Part shown: positions 25,428 through 37,068 of the stretch, one piece after another
How positions within the stretch are numbered: position 1 is the stretch's first letter
Layout of the letters: each line of letters begins with the position of its first letter
From: Aphidius gifuensis
Lineage: Eukaryota > Arthropoda > Insecta > Hymenoptera > Braconidae
NCBI RefSeq assembly: GCF_014905175.1
Contig: NC_057788.1
Location: 7,812,001-7,876,000 of the forward strand
DNA: 64,000 nt
Direction of reading: 5' to 3'
Program-made: the position numbers and the translations under genes
The notes under the pieces: model-generated
The model's input: the letters and a program-made list of their open reading frames with translations, nothing else
Databases searched by the model: none
What the model was told of the DNA's origin: nothing

Positions 25428-28400
25428 TTACAATTCTACACTTGCCAATGAATATTTCAAATTTTTTTCATTTCCAATATAACCAAATTTTTCAAAAGCA
25501 AGAATTTGAAGTAATTTGTCATTGTATGTTGGATCAAGTATGTCAATTAGTTTTCCATTAAGATTAGGTAGACTTTGATAATAAAATTTAACCAAAGTAT
25601 GAGGATCTTGACATTCCATGGGTGAAATATTTAATCTTCTTGCTAACCAATTTTGTACATCAAGCGGAAATGCAATATTAATATCAAGACGATCAACTAA
25701 CGTTGTTAAATATTCTCCACAAAGATCTGATATTGCAAGTGGTTCAAAATTTTCATAATTGTAACACTTGTTGAATACCTGAAAAAAAAAAATCATTACA
25801 ATTAAAATTATTAGAATTTATTTATCTATTTTTTTTTTGTTTATTCAACTTACATCACTTTCATCCATTTCATAATCTCCATCAGAAAGATTTAAACTCC
25901 ATACAAAATAAGCAGCAAACATACTACTTTCTTCGTCATAAAAACATTTCGAAAATTTATTAAAAAATAATTTTAATGAACTTGAATTGCATTTTAATTG
26001 ATTAACTGGTTCTACTTTTGAAATTGCAATTGCAGCTAATTTACGTACTTCAATATTATCATCAATTAATAAATTTAAAACAGTTGTCCACCAATTTAAT
26101 AAAATACCTAAATAAAAAACAAATAAAACAAATAATTAATTTTTAATATTATTATTATCAATCATTTAAAATTATTATTTACCATGAACTAGCTTTCTTT
26201 TAGTTTTTCTAATATCAAAATAAACATCATGTATAATTGAAGCAATTGCAATACGACAATCATAACTAGCTGATCCAGTCCATGAATTATCACAAAACAT
26301 TTCAAATACTTTATCATCCAAAGTTTCAACAAGTTCCATATATATTTTATTTTTAATTAATTTACCAAATACTTTTCCTAATAATTTAAACAAACTTGAT
26401 GATTCATCAGGCATTTTATCTTGAAATATGATAATAATTGCTTTTGATAATGATTTAAAATTATCCCAAGATTTATATGGTTCTAAATTTTGTTCATTTG
26501 CCAAAAAAACATCATGTAAAAATTCATAAATAACATTTTTTAGTTCATTATCAATTAACTGTGATTTTCTTAAATGTTTTATTGCAATATCAATTGAACA
26601 ATGTAATAATTTTTCACTTGATGTTTGATGTATTGCAAGTACAATATTCATCCAACCAGTTATTTGTACTTCACAATTATTATATGATAATATACCACTC
26701 CATGCATCAATTAATTTTGATAATACAATTTCATCTTTTGATCTAACTTCCATTAATTTTATTAGAAATTTTGCTGCAGTTGCTTCATATGTTTCTTTAC
26801 CTGGACGATTTTTCAATACTGGTATTTCATGAATACTTGTATGATTTAATAAACGATAAAAAAATTTATTAAATATTATTTGATTATCCAAATAATTACG
26901 TATTTTTAATAATTCTTGAAGTGTTTCAATGTAAACTGTTGCTAATGGATAACAAGCTGGTAAATTATTATTAACTTCAAGATTTTCTAATATCCATGAT
27001 GAACGAATAATAAATAAATCAAGATTTTCCATTGATAATTCACATGATGTTAAAATTCCAGTTTTTGTTATTTCAAGTATTTGCAATATATAACCATGCA
27101 TTAAATTTAAATTTAAACGTTTTTTATCATCAGATATATTTTTAAATAATTTTAGCAAAAATAATTCAACTGTATTTACATTTAAAAATGGTACTAATGC
27201 TCTTGCAGCTAATTCACGAGTTTTATAAACTCTACTTTTAGCACATGATGATATTAATTTAATAAATTTATTAATTTTATCATTATCTTCTTGTATATCT
27301 GTATGAATACTTAAATATAATCTTGATAATATTAATAATATTGCTTGTATACTTGGTTTAATAATACGATCATTTAATTTAACAAAATTATCAAGTTCAT
27401 TAAACATAAATTCTAATAATATTGGATATCTATCAAAAAATATTTTAACAGTCATTTTATTATGTACTGTTAAATTAACATGATCTCGTGTTCTTTGTAC
27501 ACCAAATATTCTTGTTATTAATGAACTATATAATAATGTTGCTGCATTTCTTTCAGCCCATGTTTTTTCATCATAACTTTTAATTGCAGCAATTAAACCA
27601 TTTTCAGCATAATTTTTTGTTAAATCACCAAGTTGTGTATGTTTAAATAATGATCTAAGTATATTTAATGCATGTGTTTTAACTTCAGTTAGTGTTACAT
27701 TACAAATTGAATTTTCATCAGTTAATATACATGGTTTTGAATGTTCATCTTGTATATCTAAAAAAAATTTATTTGTCGATATTAATTCCCATGATTTTGC
27801 CCATAATTCAAATTCATCATCAATTTTTGTAATATCTAATAATATTTTCATTGTTGTATGAAATACAATAGCATCTTTTTTTTTAATAACAGATGGTTCT
27901 GATACAATAGCAGCTTGTACCATATATGGTACACCAGCACTTCTTCTTGTTGAACATAATTTTTCATTACCTGGTGCTAAACCAGATATAGCTAATAAAA
28001 CATGCCATAACCATATTTTTGGAAGATTATAAAGATTAATTTGTTCAAGTTTCCATAATCTACGACAAATTTGTTCAAAACCAGTATGTGCTTGTTCAAA
28101 TGCACCTCTATGTTTTGTTTCACATAACATTGCAACAAGTTGATTACCAATATTAACAATTTGTTCTTCATTTAATAAACCAATTTCACAATTTTTTTCA
28201 CCTTCAATTGGTAATTTACTTGTTATATAACCAAATAATAAACTAACTTCTTTAACTGTTCTCCATGTACATAGTAATACCATTTGTGGTGTAACAGTTG
28301 TTGTTATATCATTTATTTTTTTAATATCTAAATTTTTTCTTTCCATTGGAAAATGACCTTCTGGTGATGAATTATTAACAATTTTTGATGCTGATTCATT

Positions 28401-29616
28401 TAAACTTGTACAAATTAAAATAATATTATTTATTGTTTTTTTCCATAATTCATTTTTTTTACTATTAAAATCACACATTGATAGTAAACTTTTTATGCAT
28501 GTTAAATAACCATACAATGAATATTTTGATGTTGCTAAAATTATATTTTCACTAGCCAACTTTGCTGGTTCCTAAAAAAAATAAAAGCAAATGTATTTAT
28601 AATTTTTTTTTCGTTAACTTATAAATTAATTAATTATTTTATTGTTTTACCCTGAGTTTTTCCATTACAATAATTATCATTTGTAATGTTAAATAATCTG
28701 GATCATCATGACTATCAAAATTATCAAATTTATAATAATTTTTTAATACATTTTCAATACACGGTGATAAAAGACATATTTTTAACATATAAGAAGCTGT
28801 TATTGAATCAACTGGTCTCATACTATTACCCAGTTTTAATGCAACATCAATAATTTCATGAATTTTATTTTCATTATCTAATTTTAATATTGTCGGTTCA
28901 ATATTTTTTATTATTTTATAAATATTTTGTTTATTTGTTTCATATGTATCAAGTAATAAACATTGATATAATTTTGTTGCTTGTTCATTTGACCATTTTA
29001 ATTTAGCAAAATCATTTGATAATAATTCTTCAGATGCTTGTAATATTTTTAAACTATTATTTTTTTTAGCATGAGTTGAACCAGGTGTTAAACCAGTCAA
29101 ACAAATATTACGTATTTTCATATAAAATTTTTCATAATTTATTATATGTTGTATTGATTCATCAATAATTGGTATTATTTCTTCTTTAACTTTTTCAAAT
29201 ATATTTATTCTATCTGTTATTTGTTTTTTTGATGATTCTTGTTTTTCTAATTTTTCTAATTGTGATGAATTTCTTTTGAATACAGCAAGACTACCTTTAA
29301 GACGTTTTAATGATCTTTTTATTATTGGAACATACTCCATTTTTTCACCAAGATTTATTGTTAAAAAATTAACTATTAAATCAAGTTCTTTTTGGACAAA
29401 ATGAAGTGTACTTTTACGTGAATCAACAATAAGACCAAGTGCTTCAAGACGTATTTCTTCATTTATATGTTCCATATATGATTCTAATAAATCATAATCA
29501 ATTATACCTCTCCATTTTATGTCATCTAAAAAATCATCTTCATCTTCATCAAGTTCTCCAGTTTTTTTTTGTTCATGTAAATCACGAAGAGTAGTTAGTA
29601 AATTTTTATGCTCCAT
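25428..29616 (-). CDS. THADA: THADA/Trm732 homologue (tRNA 2'-O-methylation cofactor)
   Basis: Four exons: 29616-28651, 28571-26183, 26107-25854 and 25778-25428 (stop TAA). All splice sites are GT-AG, phases agree (0, 1, 0), and the product is 1319 aa. Helical-repeat character runs throughout. The family signature region (DUF2428) lies at about residues 390-560, including STRRSAGVPY near residue 529, and the N-terminal part has the ESYMEHINEEIRLEALGLI segment typical of THADA. THADA/Trm732 partners the Trm7/FTSJ1 methyltransferase to modify position 32 of certain tRNAs; animal THADA is also linked to energy balance through the SERCA calcium pump. At 1319 aa it is nearer yeast Trm732 than most animal versions (about 1700-1950 aa). 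The gap is at the N-terminus, where I see no acceptor with a pyrimidine tract, so the ATG at 29616 is preferred. Identity is firm; the N-terminus is less so. Confidence 0.9.
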
Positions 29617-31835
29617 TATTGAAATTTTAATTGACACTTTTTATTTATTTATTTTTTTGTCTTTTGTTAAATTAAAATTTTAACTAATTAAATATTTATT
29701 TATCCACCTTTAAATATATTTTTTTAATACATCAATTTGTATATTAATCAAATAATTATTATCCAAAAATTGGAGTAAATATTTGCACTAATATTTAAAG
29801 ATTTTTTTCTATTTTTTTTTTTAACTTTCAATTTTTTTTATTGTTAGATAATTATTAGAGAAAATTTTATATTTCACATTGTTTGGTTTACCATTGTTTA
29901 TACATGTTTATTAATACAACAATATATTGTTTTGAGCAAAAATATTTGTCAATATTTTTATTGACAAATTGAAGGTTATGATAAATTATTATTTTTATTT
30001 TTTCAACTCCAGCATCTCCATGAGGGAGATAACTAGAGGGCACTAGTTGCATAATACAAAAAAAAAAACAACAAAAAAATCATCATTAATGCCATCTTCA
30101 TTTATATTTTTTAACTGATTCAAATATGAAAAAAAATTAAAAAATTACTTGAGAGATAGAAGTTTAATTGTAATAAATTTATAATTATATTTTTTGGGGG
30201 TTTTAATGACAATTAACTGATGGCTAAAAATAATTATAAACGTTATCTAAATGAAATAATAAAAGTTGGTAAAATGATAAACCCCTTTTATATGCAAGCC
30301 CTGAAATCAAACGGGCTTTCATACAAGTGGGCCAAAAGAAAGTGATACAAATAATATATATATTAAACTAATGTAAATGTGTGTGCTGTTAATGATTGCA
30401 AATAAAATTCTGCATCATTCTCGTATCTCGGCGAAAGTGTAAAAGAATCATTGGTAAAACCAGTTAGAAGATGATTTAATTAAGGTCATAAATATATTTT
30501 TTAAATATCAAAATAATATTTGATGATAAAAAATTTATTAATTATTATTTTTATCATGATAATATTAGTCTTTGATATTGAATAAAAATTAAAAAATTTT
30601 AAGGCTTTAAAAAATTTTTAATTTCAATTTTAAAAAACATAAATGAAAATTTATAATTTTTTCAATAATTTATATTTATTTTAATTGATGATTTTTTTAA
30701 TTTAATAATTTTTGAATTGGTTTTATGATAAATTTAATGTAAATATTTGTAATTGACAAGCAAAAGCGATCGGCGAAAGCGATTACATAAGTGTAATTCA
30801 CTAAGTAGAAAAGCCCAAGTTATATCAAGCTGAGCTATACTTGAATAAATATAAAATTTATTTAAAAAAAAAATATAAGGTTTCATTTGTAATAACATTA
30901 AATATATAAAGGTTTTTTATTTTTGAATAATTATAATATAAATAGAACCCTTGACAAAAATTTTAATCTAAAAAAAATAATATTTGAGGTCAACTGATAA
31001 AACTTTATGATAAAACACTTTTGTGTTATCTTAAAAAAAAAATTTTTTTTTTTTCATTATATTATATCCTGTTTTACATTATTCGTTTTATTCATTTTTA
31101 TTCATTTTTTTTTTTTTTTCTAAATAAAAATGATCTTTGACTTCAAGTCTAGTACAAAGTAGTTTCTTGAAAACAATTTTTTTTTATTTATCCTTTCAAG
31201 TTTTAAAAAAAATACATCACAATGTGAAGAATAATGAATTTTTTATTTTCATTTTTTAGACAGACAGTTAATAAAAAAAGCTCTTTGAAATTTAATTCTT
31301 TTATGTTGAATAATAATAGTAATAAAAAAATATAAAAAAAAAAAAAAACTAGTATTCTTATAAAAACATTTTATTGTCGCAATTAACTGTAGAAAAAAAA
31401 AAAAATCATAAATTTTTTATATTGTTTAGAGAAAAAAAAACACTAAAAATTGTGAATATTAATTAATTTTTTTTTTTTTAATTTCAATATATAAAAATTG
31501 TTTTAAAGTACCTTTAAATTTCAATAAAAATTAATTATATTAATTTTAATTAGATTATTCAATTGACGATAAAATTTAAACCATTTAAATTGTCCACCTT
31601 ATTAATTCAATTAATTTTAATTATTTGAAACTTGCGATATTAAATTAGCTACATATTTTCTGTAATTTTCAACATAAAAATTAATTAAATAATTATTTGT
31701 ACCTCTGTGTGTTGATAAATATATATTTATCAAAGTTCAGTGGTGCTTTGAGTCAAGTTTTTAAAGGCAAAGTAAGGTCATGTATATATCTTGCTTGTAT
31801 ACAAGTTGGATCAAGTCTTTTCAATTTCTACAATC
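29617..31835. other. Divergent intergenic region between THADA and SDR1
   Basis: It holds the upstream regions of THADA (minus) and SDR1 (plus). Sequence is very AT-rich without recognisable repeats. I could not place a THADA start site. Confidence 0.5.
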
Positions 31836-32027
31836 GCTCAGTATGCGTTCAAACATTGACATAGACGGTTTAAAAAAATTTCTTTCTCTTGTCAAATGAA
31901 TTTACTCCAATATCACACTGGAATTATAAAATTATTATCATAAAATTTTGTTAAATATATTATTATAAAATATAGTTTAAATAATATCAAGAAAACAGTT
32001 TTTATTTTATTTTAATAAATCAAACAG
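31836..32027 (+). promoter_or_regulatory. Probable SDR1 start site and 5' untranslated exon
   Basis: GCTCAGTATGCG near 31836 fits an arthropod initiator (TCAGT). About 190 bases on, AACAG|GTATGT gives a good donor at 32028, and TTTTTAG at 32498-32504 is the matching acceptor 20 bases before the SDR1 ATG. This implies a non-coding first exon and a 477-bp intron in the leader. Confidence 0.4.
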
Positions 32028-32524
32028 GTATGTTTACATTCAATTAATTCAAATTAATAAATAAGTAAGCTCATATAATAATTCATTAAAATTACTAAAA
32101 TAAAATTCATTCATTTATTCAAGTTTTTATTCTCTATTTAATTGTTAAATAAAAATAAAAAAAAATTGTTTACATTGTGACTAATGGATCTTTATCAAAG
32201 TATTTTTGCTTTTTTTTTTTTTCATTATTATTATTGGCACGTGGATACATCTGATTAAAAATAAATTCATCATCATTTTTATTTGCTTATGTCTGTGCTA
32301 GTAACAATCATTCAAATGGAAATTTTTTTTTATAGATCTTTATTTATTTAATAGCCACGTATAGTTTTTTCTTTGTCAATTTAAAATAGATTATTTTATT
32401 TTTTTTTTTGTATATTTTATTTATCGATTAGTCTATATGTAGAAATGATGATAAATTTTTAACGTGACTATAGCATTGTCATATTTAATATTTATTATTT
32501 TTAGATACTAGTCTTCACACAGTC

Positions 32525-34419
32525 ATGGTGAATGCTTATGGAGGTGTGCTAATTTTGGCAGATATATTTCTGCTTATTGTCAGACTTGTGTATATCGTAT
32601 TAGAGGCCACATACCGTCTATTAGTTCCAGTTGAAGAAAAAAGTGTTGCCGGTGAAATTGTTTTGGTATGAGTTTATAATTTTCCTTTCTAAATAATTGA
32701 GAAATAAAAAAAGTGAAATAAAAAATATATATATCAGAAATTGAAAAGAAAATTTTAGCAAAAAAATAATAACTTGATGAAGAAAAAACGTGAAAATAAA
32801 TTCAATTATTTTATTACTATTGTTGAGTAATATTTATGATTTTTTTTTGGTGTCATTAAAATATTCAAAGACAATAATTACTTGGTAATAAATTAATAAG
32901 TAACATTGATATTCACAAGGTTACATAATAATATTAAATTTACACAGAAGTTTCCTTAGAGAAATCTGATAGATATATTTATTATTTTTATTTCCTGCAT
33001 GTGTGTTAGCCATTCAAGTAATTTGATTAAAATGAAACAAAAAAAAAATTGCATTAGTTTGAAAAAGATGAGATTTATTTATCAAATATATATTTTTTTA
33101 TTTTTCATTATTTTAATTTTGTTAATTAAGCAAAATAAACGCTATTAGTTTTTTTTTAATTTTAAAAAATAAAAACATGTTTTACTTTGAATTAAAAAAT
33201 TAACACATGTTTTTATTGTTAAATAATTTTAATAAATTATAGCTTAAATTTAAAATAAAATTAATAAATATTTATTTAATCAAGATATATATATTTTAAC
33301 GATCGTAGATAACAGGAGCCGGTCATGGAATTGGACGTGAATTGGCCTTGAAATATGCATCTCTGGGTGCAACAGTTGTTTGTTGGGATTTAAATGTTCA
33401 AGGTAATCAAGAAACAGTTGATCAAGTTATGAAATTAGGCACATCAAAAGCTCATGGTTACCAGTAAGTAATAAAAATAATAATAATAATTTTAAATATT
33501 AATAAAAATACTTGAAATATTGATTTTAATTTTATGGTTTTTTTTCTTGTAGATGTGATGTATCAAATCGAGATGACGTTATTAAAACAGCTAAAAAAGT
33601 TTATTCAGAAGTTGGAAATGTGACAATACTAATAAACAATGCTGGCATAATGCCTTGTCAACCATTTCTCGAGTATTCACCCGAAACTATTAAGAAAATT
33701 TTCGATGTAAATGTTATGGCACACTTCTGGGTAAGTGTACATCCTTTCACTTTTTTTTTCTTTACTTTTGCAAATTAGATTTTCGATTTAGTGTACTTTC
33801 TATTTGTTTTATTATTTTTTTTTTTTAAAGATGAATCAAGCATTTTTACCAAGTATGATTAATAATAATCATGGTCATATTGTTGCCTTGTCGTCAATGG
33901 CAGGTGTGACAGGACTTGTTAATTTGGTACCTTATTGTGGCTCGAAATTTGCTGTAAGAGGTAAATGAAATTTTGTAAAAAATGTTTGTTTTGATGAATA
34001 ATTTAATGTATTTGAATTTAGGTATGATGGAAGCATTGAATGATGAAGTTCGTATATTAATGGGTAATCGAGAATCAAATGTTAAATTTACAACAATATA
34101 TCCGTATATGGTTGATACTGGTCTGTGCAAAAAACCAAAGATTAGGTAACGTAATATGATATAATATTTGTTTCATTTTATAAAAAGACAATGAAATTTA
34201 ATATTGTTGTTGTTTGTTTCTAGATTTACAAGCTTGATGGGTATTGTACCACCAAAAGAAGCTGCAGCTCAAATAGTCACTGCTCAAAGACGAAATTATG
34301 CTGATGTTTCGATACCAAGATGTTGGATGTCTGTCAATTCAACTCTCAGAAATTTTCCAGACAAAGTTTTAGTACTGACAAAGAACTTTTTTGATTGTGG
34401 TGTTGAAGCAACAGATTAA
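32525..34419 (+). CDS. Membrane-anchored short-chain dehydrogenase, SDR1 (17-beta-HSD11/13 or retinol dehydrogenase-like)
   Basis: Six exons: 32525-32665, 33309-33463, 33553-33730, 33831-33960, 34022-34145 and 34224-34419 (TAA), giving 307 aa. A hydrophobic N-terminal segment (about residues 8-30) should anchor it in the ER or lipid-droplet membrane. The Rossmann motif TGAGHGIG is at residues 49-56, NNAG at 127-130, and the catalytic Asn152, Ser180, Tyr193 and Lys197 (YCGSK) are all present. The layout matches the SDR16C/HSD17B11 group, which oxidises or reduces retinoids or steroids with NAD(P); the substrate cannot be read from sequence. AATAAA words at 34499 and 34583 could end the transcript before the inverted repeat. 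It shares three intron positions with SDR2 across the block, so the two are paralogues. Confidence 0.92.
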
Positions 34420-34650
34420 CTTGAAAACTACAATTTAAGATGATTTTTTTTTTCTATTTGTACAGCCAAAAAAATGTGTGACTAAAAAAAAAGTGGATAA
34501 TAAAAAAGTGACTATAAAATTTTTGTGTTAAATTAATTTTGTATATTTAATAGAAAAATATATAACTTTACATTATAATTATAATAAAAATTAATAGCTC
34601 CTTCAATTTTATATCAATCTCTTCGGGTTTGATCGTAGTTTTTTTTTTTT

Positions 34651-35074
34651 AAATGAATTATTTATCTATTGTTTAATTTTCAAATAAATTGTTTTAAAGT
34701 AAACACAACGTTTTATCAACTGTTGAATGACAGTCGAGTTAGCACATTTTATATTTTATTTATTTTAAATTATTTGTATATTACCGTTTTATTAAAAGAC
34801 CAACCGATCTAAATTTACTATCCAACCATGATAATTGATGACAAAAAAAAATAAATAAATAAATAAACTTTACCGTTTTGTTTAAATAATAAAACAGTTA
34901 AAAGTAAAATATTTAAACAACTTGAAGGATTAATCATTTTTAAATATACATGTATCAAGTGGCTGTATGTAAATTGTGATTAACTAATTATAAATTTATT
35001 ATTTTTTTAACAATTATTAAATACTTAATTGTCATTTGTTTTTAATTTCATTTGCTCACTGTTAATAATGACTA
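34651..35074 (+). repeat. Inverted repeat, left arm (about 424 bp)
   Basis: This is the near-exact reverse complement of 40790-41217; comparing by eye I find only a handful of differences, for example TTTACTATCC against TTTAATATCC. The arm begins 232 bp past the SDR1 stop and ends 46 bp from the ketohexokinase stop, so two converging transcripts meet in it. It has no coding frame. AATAAA words occur on both strands. See the findings for the inversion hypothesis. Confidence 0.95.
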
Positions 35075-35119
35075 ATTTTTTGAGCAATAGAAAATACATT
35101 TATATATCTTGCAAAATAT

Positions 35120-36467
35120 TTATTTAGATTTTAAATCATCATAACCACGATGACTAATTTTTTTACCAGCAATTTGACAACCAAATGTTATTGCTGATTG
35201 TAAAACACTTTGATTTATAAATGCTGTTTTACTATATTCAGAACTTTCAATATCTTTATTGTGTGTTATTTTTTGATAGTCTATAACATCTGTTGTTACT
35301 TTGATCTCTTTAGACTTTGACTCATTTTTCATATCATTATTTATACTCATTAATTTTATATAATTGAGATAATGGATAACAGCTGCGATAAATGTATCAC
35401 CAGCACCAAGTGAATCGACAATTTTAAATGGTGAAAATGCTGGTGATTGAACAACTATACCATCAGGTGTTTTTGCCATTGCTCCTCTATCACCCCAAGC
35501 ACAAATTATTGTTGCCCTTTTTTAAATAGAAAACAATAAGAGAAGAAATCAAGTATCATTTATAATAGTTTGCTTTTTTTTCTTTCACAAAAAGATGAAT
35601 ATATTTCTTACCCAGATTTAACATCTCGAGTGATACTTCGAAGTGTTTCACTCATGTTATTACAACCCCTTGATTGAGCAAAATCTTTAGATAAAAAAAC
35701 AACATCTGCATATGCCAATAAATCCAATAATTCAGAATTTGGTTTTTCCAATTCAACGCTTATTGTTATTTTTGAACAATCTGAATTTTCAAATGTTAAA
35801 CATGATTTATTGTAGTCTTCAATGCACTGCATCATTGTCAAAACATTTGATATATTTCTACCCTAAAAATAATTGATGTTTTTATTAAAAAAAATTTATA
35901 ATTTTATAATTTTAATTTACCTCAAAATGTATCCAACTATAATCATCAAATTTAATTTTTTTAAAATCATCAAAACTAAGTTCTGGCAAATTTGGATTAT
36001 GATGTAGAATTGTTCGTGTTCCTGAATTTAATGATAAAATTACTGTAGATATAGGACAACCAGGATCTTTTAATCGTGGACAATTTGAATAATTAATATT
36101 ATATTTTTCCATATCATCTTGGAGAAATGCCAAGTGATGTCCACCAGTTAATGTTCCTAGAAATTCACATTGGCTACCAAGAAGTGATAAAACTGTGCAA
36201 TCATTTGATGCATTACCACCTCGTTGCCATCGATAATCTATACATCTATAAAAAAATTAAATTTAATATTCAAATTTCAAACTTATACATCTTGTTTTGA
36301 TATATATTTTACCTTGAATCAGAATCTTCTTCAGGAAAATTTTTAACTGTTTGTACAATGTCAATACAAACAAGACCAACACATAAAATTTTTGGTTTAT
36401 TTATTTCTGCTGGTGGTGGTGGTGATGATGATCCACCAACAATTTTTTCATAAAAACTTGATATCAT
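35120..36467 (-). CDS. KHK: Ketohexokinase (fructokinase, PfkB family)
   Basis: Four exons: 36467-36313, 36245-35921, 35862-35612 and 35516-35120 (TAA), giving 375 aa. Ketohexokinase phosphorylates fructose at C1 with ATP in the cytosol, the entry step of fructose use. Family marks in order are the N-terminal strand KPKILCVGLVCIDIV, the sugar-binding phrase RWQRGGNASN (57-66), WIHFEGRN (about 156-163), SVELEKP, the DVVFLSKD strand, ICAWGDRGA, and the PfkB signature GAGDT at 281-285 with catalytic Asp284. Vertebrate KHK is about 298 aa; the excess is a Ser/Pro-rich N-terminal extension (about residues 8-20) and a polar, Lys/Asn-rich insertion at about 298-345. A CAG acceptor just before the ATG suggests a leader intron. 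It is divergent from symplekin with about 600 bp between starts. Confidence 0.93.
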
Positions 36468-37068
36468 GGCTTTTCCTTAAACTGAAACAAACGTTTACTT
36501 GATGAAATTATTTTTAAAACTGATGACACGTTAAACTTTTGCTATAAAAAAATACAAAAAAAAAAAAAAAAATTGTATCACGCATTTACTTGATGATAAT
36601 AAAACTCTTTTTTTTTTTTTTCTTTTGATAACTTTGTTGTTTTTTTTTTTTATTTATATTCATTATCAAACAAAAGGCATGTCATTGTATTGATCAATTG
36701 GTGGGGATTGATTTTTAAAAATTATAAATTAATAATTATTTATAAAAACAGTAAAAAAATATAAATTAATTATTTAATGTTATTTTTCACCTGTTAATTT
36801 TCCATTGTCAATATTTTGTTTTCTATTGTTATTGTTGTGAAGGAGAGAGAGAAAACATGTGACCCCGTGACAACCGTGATGTCAACATGTTTTTTTCTCC
36901 GGTGAATTAGCCATTTTTATCCGCTTAAATTAATTAATTGAAACTTGAAATAAATATGGCGTTTGTTAAATAAATGTGAAAAAAATTACAGGCATTTTTA
37001 AAGATATTATATTAAATATATTTGATTATAAAAATTGATTAAGTATTTAAGAATAATTTATTTAAAAT
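36468..37068. promoter_or_regulatory. Shared divergent promoter region of KHK and symplekin
   Basis: About 600 bp separate the two ATGs. The least AT-rich part is around 36850-36905, with a CATGTGACCCCGTGACAACCG phrase near 36856 containing repeated GTGAC words. No TATA box is obvious. A bidirectional promoter is inferred from layout alone. Confidence 0.35.

Noticed and set aside
25428..26107. A separate small gene at the THADA 3' end
   Set aside because: Phases and splice sites join these exons to the long THADA exon, and the helical-repeat character continues to the stop.
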